DNA of 64,000 bases. It comes from Salinicola halophilus (GTDB lineage Bacteria; Pseudomonadota; Gammaproteobacteria; Pseudomonadales; Halomonadaceae). The translations under genes were made by a program, and so were the position numbers. The DNA lies in the NCBI RefSeq assembly GCF_003206155.1, contig NZ_PZJV01000001.1:1445298-1509297 (forward strand). The letters run 5' to 3'. Below the pieces are notes generated by a model. That model searched no databases. It was not told the DNA's origin and worked only from the letters and a program-made list of their open reading frames with translations. Shown piece by piece: positions 59,228 through 64,000 of the stretch (position 1 is the first letter of the stretch; every line of letters begins with the position of its first letter).

Positions 59228-59290
59228 GTTTGTCCCTCTGAGGATCGCTGTTTCGTCTCGCGGCGACGCCGAAGCGTCGCCCCAGGTAGC

Positions 59291-59311
59291 AAAAAGGGGC
59301 TCTTGAGCCCC
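59291..59311 (-). terminator. Terminator between rpsB and tsf
   Basis: On the minus strand GGGGCTC, two-base loop AA, GAGCCCC, then TTTTT: a compact intrinsic terminator between rpsB and tsf. Partial termination here would lower EF-Ts relative to S2, as is known for the E. coli rpsB-tsf operon. Confidence 0.85.
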
Positions 59312-59401
59312 CTTCGTCTGCACCGATGCTGGTAGTCCCGGCGGCGCAGGTCGCCCGCCAGGCGCGCGATCGGTGCAGACTCGCTCGAATTGCCGTCCGG
59401 C

Positions 59402-60133
59402 TTACTCGGCGACTTCGCTCGGCTCGTCGACTTCGACGAACTCGTCGGGCCGGCCTTCCTTCGCCTTGCCGCAGGCATTGGCGATCGCCTGCACGTAGAT
59501 CTGGATGGCGCGGATGGAGTCGTCGTTACCCGGAATGACGTAGTCGACGCCATCGGGGTTGGAGTTGGTATCGACGACACCGATGACCGGGATGCCCAGC
59601 TTGTTGGCTTCGTTGATGGCAATGCGCTCGTGGTCGACGTCGATCACGAACAGCGCGTCCGGCAGGCCGCCCATCTCCTTGATACCGCCGATGGAGCGCT
59701 CGAGCTTGTCTTGCTCGCGAGTCGCCATCAGGACTTCTTTCTTGGTCAGCTTCTCGAACGTGCCGTCTTCGCGCATCGTCTCGAGCTCGCGCAGACGCTT
59801 GATCGACTGACGAATCGTCTTGAAGTTGGTGAGCATGCCGCCCAGCCAGCGATGATTGACGAACGGCTGACCCACACGGTTCGCTTCTTCCTTGATGATC
59901 TTGCTCGCGCTGCGCTTGGTGCCGACGAACAGGATCTTGTTGTTGGAAGAGGCCATACGCTCGACGACGCCGGTGGCTTCGAGCAGTGCCGGCAGCGTAT
60001 GTTCGAGGTTGATGATGTGAATCTTGTTACGCGAGCCGAAGATGTACTGACCCATCTTCGGGTTCCAGTAACGGGTCTGGTGACCGAAGTGTGCGCCTGC
60101 CTTGAGCAGATCGCGCATGTTTACCTGTGCCAT
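59402..60133 (-). CDS. rpsB: 30S ribosomal protein S2
   Basis: 243 residues. The family segments [56 protein letters not shown] and [19 protein letters not shown] are all present. A C-terminal acidic tail follows. A long leader lies upstream. Confidence 0.99.
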   Translation of the reverse strand: MAQVNMRDLLKAGAHFGHQTRYWNPKMGQYIFGSRNKIHIINLEHTLPALLEATGVVERMASSNNKILFVGTKRSASKIIKEEANRVGQPFVNHRWLGGMLTNFKTIRQSIKRLRELETMREDGTFEKLTKKEVLMATREQDKLERSIGGIKEMGGLPDALFVIDVDHERIAINEANKLGIPVIGVVDTNSNPDGVDYVIPGNDDSIRAIQIYVQAIANACGKAKEGRPDEFVEVDEPSEVAE

Positions 60134-60484
60134 GATGACTCCTGGAGAATCGGGTTAGGCCTCCACACACCCCATGGATCCGACCGCGCGGCCAAACCGC
60201 TACGGCACCCGGGACCATGTGTCGGTGCGTGTGTGTTTTTGATGACGTCTACCGCCTGAGCGATGGTCGCCGCTGTCGGCTCGATCGCCCCGTCGTGTCT
60301 GACCACGCCATTTCGAGCGGGCGGTACACGTTTTGGGACGGGAATTGCAGTCGAGCGCGCGGCTTTATACCATACAACTCATGCAAGATGAAGTCGCCGG
60401 CCGTCCGAGCCTAGACTCGGATGGCTCGTCGTGTCGGCACTCGAGACACCGCGCGACACCCTCCGAACCCCGCTGCGAGAACGC
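60134..60484. promoter_or_regulatory. rpsB leader and divergent rpsB/map control region
   Basis: 351 nt without a gene between divergent rpsB and map. On the minus side a good promoter starts near 60364, giving an rpsB leader of over 200 nt. Such a leader may carry the S2 autoregulatory element known in gammaproteobacteria; I did not fold it. No clear promoter was identified for map. Confidence 0.6.
60364..60392 (-). promoter_or_regulatory. Candidate extended -10 promoter of rpsB
   Basis: Minus strand: -35 TTCATC (60387-60392), 17-nt spacer, -10 TATAAA (60364-60369) preceded by TGG, an extended -10 (TGnTATAAT-like). The weak -35 is offset by the extended -10. It would start the transcript about 225 nt before the rpsB ATG. 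Confidence 0.65.
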
Positions 60485-61276
60485 ATGAACATTCCCCGCA
60501 AGACCCCCGACGAAATCGAGAAGATGCGCGAAGCCGGCCGTCAGGCCGCAGCCGTTCTGGAGATGATCACCCCTCACGTTCGCGCTGGCGTCACGACCGG
60601 CGAGCTCGACAAGCTGTGTGACGACTTCATCGTCAACGAACTCGGTTCCGTCTCGGCGTGCCTGGACTATCACGGCTTTCCCAAGTCGATCTGCACGTCC
60701 ATCAACCACGTCGTCTGCCACGGCATTCCAGACTTCGACAAGAAGCTCAAGAATGGCGACATCATGAACATCGACATTACCGTGAAGACGCCGGACGGCT
60801 ACCACGGTGACAGCAGCATGATGTTCGTCGTCGGTGACAGCATTCAGGGCGACCGCCTCTGCCGAATCACCCAGACGTGCCTGTATAAAGGTATCGCCGA
60901 AGTTCGCCCCGGGGTGAAGCTCTCGACCATCGCGCGTGCCATCCAGGCTCACGCGGAAGGCTTTGGCTACTCCGTGGTCCGCGACTTCTGCGGTCACGGT
61001 ATCGGCGCCGGTTTCCACGAGGAGCCCCAGGTACTGCACTACGACGGCTACGCCGCGGAGGCCGATGCCGAGCTCGCCGCGGGCATGTGCCTGACCATCG
61101 AGCCGATGGTCAACGCTGGCGGTTACCGCACCAAGGTGCTCAAGGACGGCTGGACCGCCGTGACCAAGGACAAGAGCCTCTCCGCCCAGTGGGAGCACAC
61201 GCTGCTGGTGACCGACAGCGGCGTCGAAGTCCTGACGGCACGTAGCGACGAGGATCTCTCCTTCCTCGCCAGTTGA
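60485..61276 (+). CDS. map: Type I methionine aminopeptidase
   Basis: Removes the initiator methionine from nascent proteins. 263 residues from the ATG at 60485 (MNIPRKTPDEIEKMREAG), matching the E. coli start; a GTG at 60431 would add 18 unconserved residues. Metal ligands are in IMNIDITVKTPDGYHGDSSMMF, CGHGIGAGFHEEP and the C-terminal TIEPMVNAGG and WEHTLLVT. Confidence 0.98.
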   Translation: MNIPRKTPDEIEKMREAGRQAAAVLEMITPHVRAGVTTGELDKLCDDFIVNELGSVSACLDYHGFPKSICTSINHVVCHGIPDFDKKLKNGDIMNIDITVKTPDGYHGDSSMMFVVGDSIQGDRLCRITQTCLYKGIAEVRPGVKLSTIARAIQAHAEGFGYSVVRDFCGHGIGAGFHEEPQVLHYDGYAAEADAELAAGMCLTIEPMVNAGGYRTKVLKDGWTAVTKDKSLSAQWEHTLLVTDSGVEVLTARSDEDLSFLAS

Positions 61277-61377
61277 TTCGTCGGCGCTCGCCGTCGGCAC
61301 GGTGAGCGCCGTCACGTCCCGGCCGACACGACCGTCGGCCACTGTCCAACGCCTCGCCATCGGGAGCGCTCGTCTCC

Positions 61378-64000
61378 ATGCTGCTGCACCACTACCGATT
61401 CCAGCCCGACGACTCGCTGTTCGACGTCGCGGCGTTTCGAGACGCATCGGTACACAGCCGCGAGCCCATCGCGCTGTTCAAGCAGGCCCTCGACACCATT
61501 CGCCAGCGCCTCGACACCCGCTTTCACGACGGTGCCGACATTCGCGATCTCGTCTACGGCCGGGCGTGGTGCCTGGACGGGCTGCTGCAGGTCGCCTGGG
61601 AGCGCTTCGACTGGGCCGAGGGGATCGCCCTGCTCGCGGTGGGCGGCTACGGCCGGGGGGAACTTCACCCCCGCTCCGACATCGATCTGCTGCTGCTACT
61701 CGAGGCCGACGATGACACGCCGTTTCGCGAGTCGCTCACGGGGTTCATCACCTTTCTGTGGGACATCGGTCTCGAGATCGGCCAGAGCGTGCGCTCGCTC
61801 GACGACTGCGAGCGCGAAGCGAACAACGACATCACGGTGATCACCAATCTGCTGGAGACGCGCACCCTTGCCGGCCCCGAACGCCTTCGTGACGCAATGC
61901 GAAAGCGGCTGGCCAGCGATCGGATGTGGTCGTCCGCCGCCTTCTTCGAGGCCAAGTGGCAAGAGCAGATAACCCGTCACCACAAGCACGACAACTCCGA
62001 GTATCACCTCGAACCCAACATCAAGAGCGCACCGGGCGGGCTTCGCGACATCCAGATGATCGGCTGGGTCGCCAAGCGCCACTTCGGTCCGCTGCGCTAC
62101 GAGGACGTGGTCGCCCAGGGCTTCATGAACGACGCCGAGCTGCGCATCCTGAGTCAGGGCCAGGCGTTCCTGTGGCAGATCCGCTACGCCCTGCACATGC
62201 TGACCGGCCGCGCCGAGGATCGACTGCTGTTCGATCATCAGCGAGCGCTGGCCACACTCTTCGGCTACCGCGACATCCAGGGACGACTCGCCGTCGAGCA
62301 GTTCATGAAGGCCTATTATCGGCACGTCACGGCGCTGGCCGGGCTCAATGACATGCTGCTGCAGCACTTCGATGAAGTGATTCTGCGCGGCGGCGAAGCG
62401 CTTCAGGTGCACCCCATCAATCCGCGTTTCGAGATCAAGGGCGGCTACATTCAGCTGCACCACGCCAGCGTCTTCGTGCGCCGTCCCGGCGCGCTGCTCG
62501 AACTCTTTCTGCTGATGGCCCAGCATCCGGAGATCGAAGGCGTGCGTGCCGACACCATTCGCCAGATCCGCGATCACCGCCATCTGATCGATGCCAGCTT
62601 CCGCGACGATCTCCGCCATCAGAGCCTCTTCATGGAGCTGCTGCGCAGCGGCGGCGACGTCCCCATGCAGCTCTCGCGGATGAACCGCTACGGCGTGCTC
62701 GGCAAGTACCTGCCGGAATTCGGCGAGGCGGTCGGTCTGATGCAGCACGACCTCTTCCACGTTTACACCGTCGACGCCCACACCCTGCGCCTGCTCAGCT
62801 TTCTGCAGCGCTTTCGCACCCAGCGTGACAGCGACGAGTACGCCGTCGCCAGCGAAGTGATCCACAAGCTGCCCAAGCTCGAGCTGCTGTGGATCGCCGG
62901 GCTCTATCACGACATCGGCAAGGGGCGCGGCGGTGACCACTCGCAGCTCGGCGCCGTCGACGCCGCCGAGTTCTGCCGTCGTCACGATCTCTCCGCCTGG
63001 GATACCCGTCTGGTGGCGTGGCTGGTGGAGCAGCACCTCCTGATGTCGAAGACCGCCCAGAAACGTGACATCTCCGACCCCGACGTCATCCACGCCTTCG
63101 CGCGTACGGTGGGCGACGAAGTCCATCTGAACTACCTCTACGCCCTGACCGTCGCCGACATCAGCGCCACCAATCCGTCGCTGTGGAACGGCTGGCGCGC
63201 CTCCCTGATGCGCCAGCTCTATACCGAAACGCGCCGCGTCCTGCGTCGAGGGCTCGACAATACCGTCGACCGCCATGGCTGGGCCGTGGAGACGCGACAG
63301 GAGGCACAGGCCCTGCTCAGAACGATCGGCGCCGACGCCGAGCGAATCGAGACGCTCTGGCAGACCTTCGGCGAGGACTACTTCCTGCAGTACACGCCGA
63401 GCGAGATCGCCTGGCAGACGCAAGGCATCCTCGACCATCGCGATACCGGGCTGCCGCTGGTGCTGGTCAGCGCGCCCAGCGAGGACATGAGCGAAGGGGG
63501 CACCAAGACCTTCATCCACACTCGCTCGGTGGACGACCTGTTCGCCGCCACCGCTGCGGCGATCGAACAGCTCGGACTCTCGATCCACGACGCGCGGATC
63601 GCTACCTCCAGCGACGACTGGACGCTCAATACCTTCATCCTGCTCGACGATCACGGTGAGGCCATTCGTGACCCCGCCAACCTCGAGGACATCCGTCGCC
63701 ATCTGGTGGAAGAGCTCGACGATCCGGACGACTATCCGCAGATCGTCACGCGTCACACGCCGCGTCAGCTCAAGCACTTCAAGGTGCCGATCGAGGTCAC
63801 CATCGAGCAGGACCCGGCCAACGCGCGTACCGCCCTCGAACTCGTCGCACCGGACCGACCGGGGCTGCTGGCGCGCGTCGGCCGCGTCTTCATGGAGCAG
63901 GACATCGCGCTCTCCGCCGCCAAGATCGCCACCCTCGGCGAGCGTGTAGAGGACGTCTTCTTCATCACCGACAAGCGAGGCCGCCCGCTGACCGACCTCG
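61378..64000 (+). CDS. glnD: Bifunctional uridylyltransferase/uridylyl-removing enzyme GlnD (3' truncated by window edge)
   Basis: Glutamine sensor that uridylylates and de-uridylylates PII proteins. About 874 codons are visible. The nucleotidyltransferase motif GGYGRGELHPRSDIDLLLL is near nt 61644-61700. The HD-domain uridylyl-removing site LYHDIGKGRGGDHSQLG is near nt 62903. Two ACT domains follow; the second (ELVAPDRPGLLARVGRVFMEQDI) is cut by the window end. The ATG at 61378 gives MLLHHYRFQPDD; an alternative upstream start was not found. map-glnD adjacency is typical of gammaproteobacteria. Confidence 0.97.
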   Translation, partial: MLLHHYRFQPDDSLFDVAAFRDASVHSREPIALFKQALDTIRQRLDTRFHDGADIRDLVYGRAWCLDGLLQVAWERFDWAEGIALLAVGGYGRGELHPRSDIDLLLLLEADDDTPFRESLTGFITFLWDIGLEIGQSVRSLDDCEREANNDITVITNLLETRTLAGPERLRDAMRKRLASDRMWSSAAFFEAKWQEQITRHHKHDNSEYHLEPNIKSAPGGLRDIQMIGWVAKRHFGPLRYEDVVAQGFMNDAELRILSQGQAFLWQIRYALHMLTGRAEDRLLFDHQRALATLFGYRDIQGRLAVEQFMKAYYRHVTALAGLNDMLLQHFDEVILRGGEALQVHPINPRFEIKGGYIQLHHASVFVRRPGALLELFLLMAQHPEIEGVRADTIRQIRDHRHLIDASFRDDLRHQSLFMELLRSGGDVPMQLSRMNRYGVLGKYLPEFGEAVGLMQHDLFHVYTVDAHTLRLLSFLQRFRTQRDSDEYAVASEVIHKLPKLELLWIAGLYHDIGKGRGGDHSQLGAVDAAEFCRRHDLSAWDTRLVAWLVEQHLLMSKTAQKRDISDPDVIHAFARTVGDEVHLNYLYALTVADISATNPSLWNGWRASLMRQLYTETRRVLRRGLDNTVDRHGWAVETRQEAQALLRTIGADAERIETLWQTFGEDYFLQYTPSEIAWQTQGILDHRDTGLPLVLVSAPSEDMSEGGTKTFIHTRSVDDLFAATAAAIEQLGLSIHDARIATSSDDWTLNTFILLDDHGEAIRDPANLEDIRRHLVEELDDPDDYPQIVTRHTPRQLKHFKVPIEVTIEQDPANARTALELVAPDRPGLLARVGRVFMEQDIALSAAKIATLGERVEDVFFITDKRGRPLTDL

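Overview
The window is a 64-kb stretch of a GC-rich gammaproteobacterial chromosome. Gene content and order (hslU, ubiE-ubiJ-ubiB, tatABC, hemB-ppk1, ubiD-fre, rho/trxA/ppx, and frr-uppS-cdsA-dxr-rseP-bamA-skp-lpxD-fabZ-lpxA-lpxB-rnhB-dnaE-accA-tilS) fit the Pseudomonas/Oceanospirillales branch. Strong codon bias and many acidic proteins suggest a Halomonadaceae-type organism (Halomonas, Salinicola or Kushneria). This is an inference; no rRNA is present to settle it. I see no tRNA or rRNA gene, insertion sequence, prophage or CRISPR array.

Layout. 1-10.6 kb (+): the hslU 3' part, a DUF971 gene, ubiquinone genes ubiE-ubiJ-ubiB, hisE, the Tat translocase tatA-tatB-tatC, hemB and polyphosphate kinase ppk1. 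10.7-28.9 kb: a phosphate-scavenging secretion island. A PhoX-type alkaline phosphatase (-) is divergent from a SoxB/5'-nucleotidase-like Tat lipoprotein (+). That gene is translationally coupled to a complete type II secretion operon gspC-D-E-F-G-H-I-J-K-L-M-N. A lipoprotein class A acid phosphatase with a beta-strand-repeat tail follows. The divergent intergenic region carries one candidate Pho box pointing each way. 28.9-34.9 kb: a DAHP synthase preceded by an aromatic-rich leader peptide and attenuator-like structure, an ECF sigma/anti-sigma pair, and a folM-fre-ubiD cluster. 35-38.9 kb: rho, an unusual CQPC thioredoxin and exopolyphosphatase ppx. 38.9-60.1 kb (-): tilS, accA, dnaE, rnhB, the lipid A/outer membrane biogenesis run, then frr, pyrH, tsf and rpsB. 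60.5-64 kb (+): map and the 5' part of glnD.

How it fits together. Under phosphate limitation PhoB is predicted to activate both sides of the 12.9-13.2 kb region. PhoX and the SoxB-like protein have Tat lipoprotein signals, so the Tat genes of the same window would export them folded. The T2SS would then carry them, and perhaps the Sec-exported acid phosphatase, to or through the outer membrane. Ppk1 and Ppx manage internal polyphosphate. The layout resembles, from memory and unverified, the P. putida Xcp locus with its UxpA/UxpB phosphatase substrates. It is best described as a phosphate-regulated, phosphatase-dedicated T2SS. Other signals worth checking are the FGYGYWF leader upstream of the DAHP synthase, repeat-expanded coding segments in gspJ and tatB, and apparent loss of metal ligands in the SoxB-like protein.
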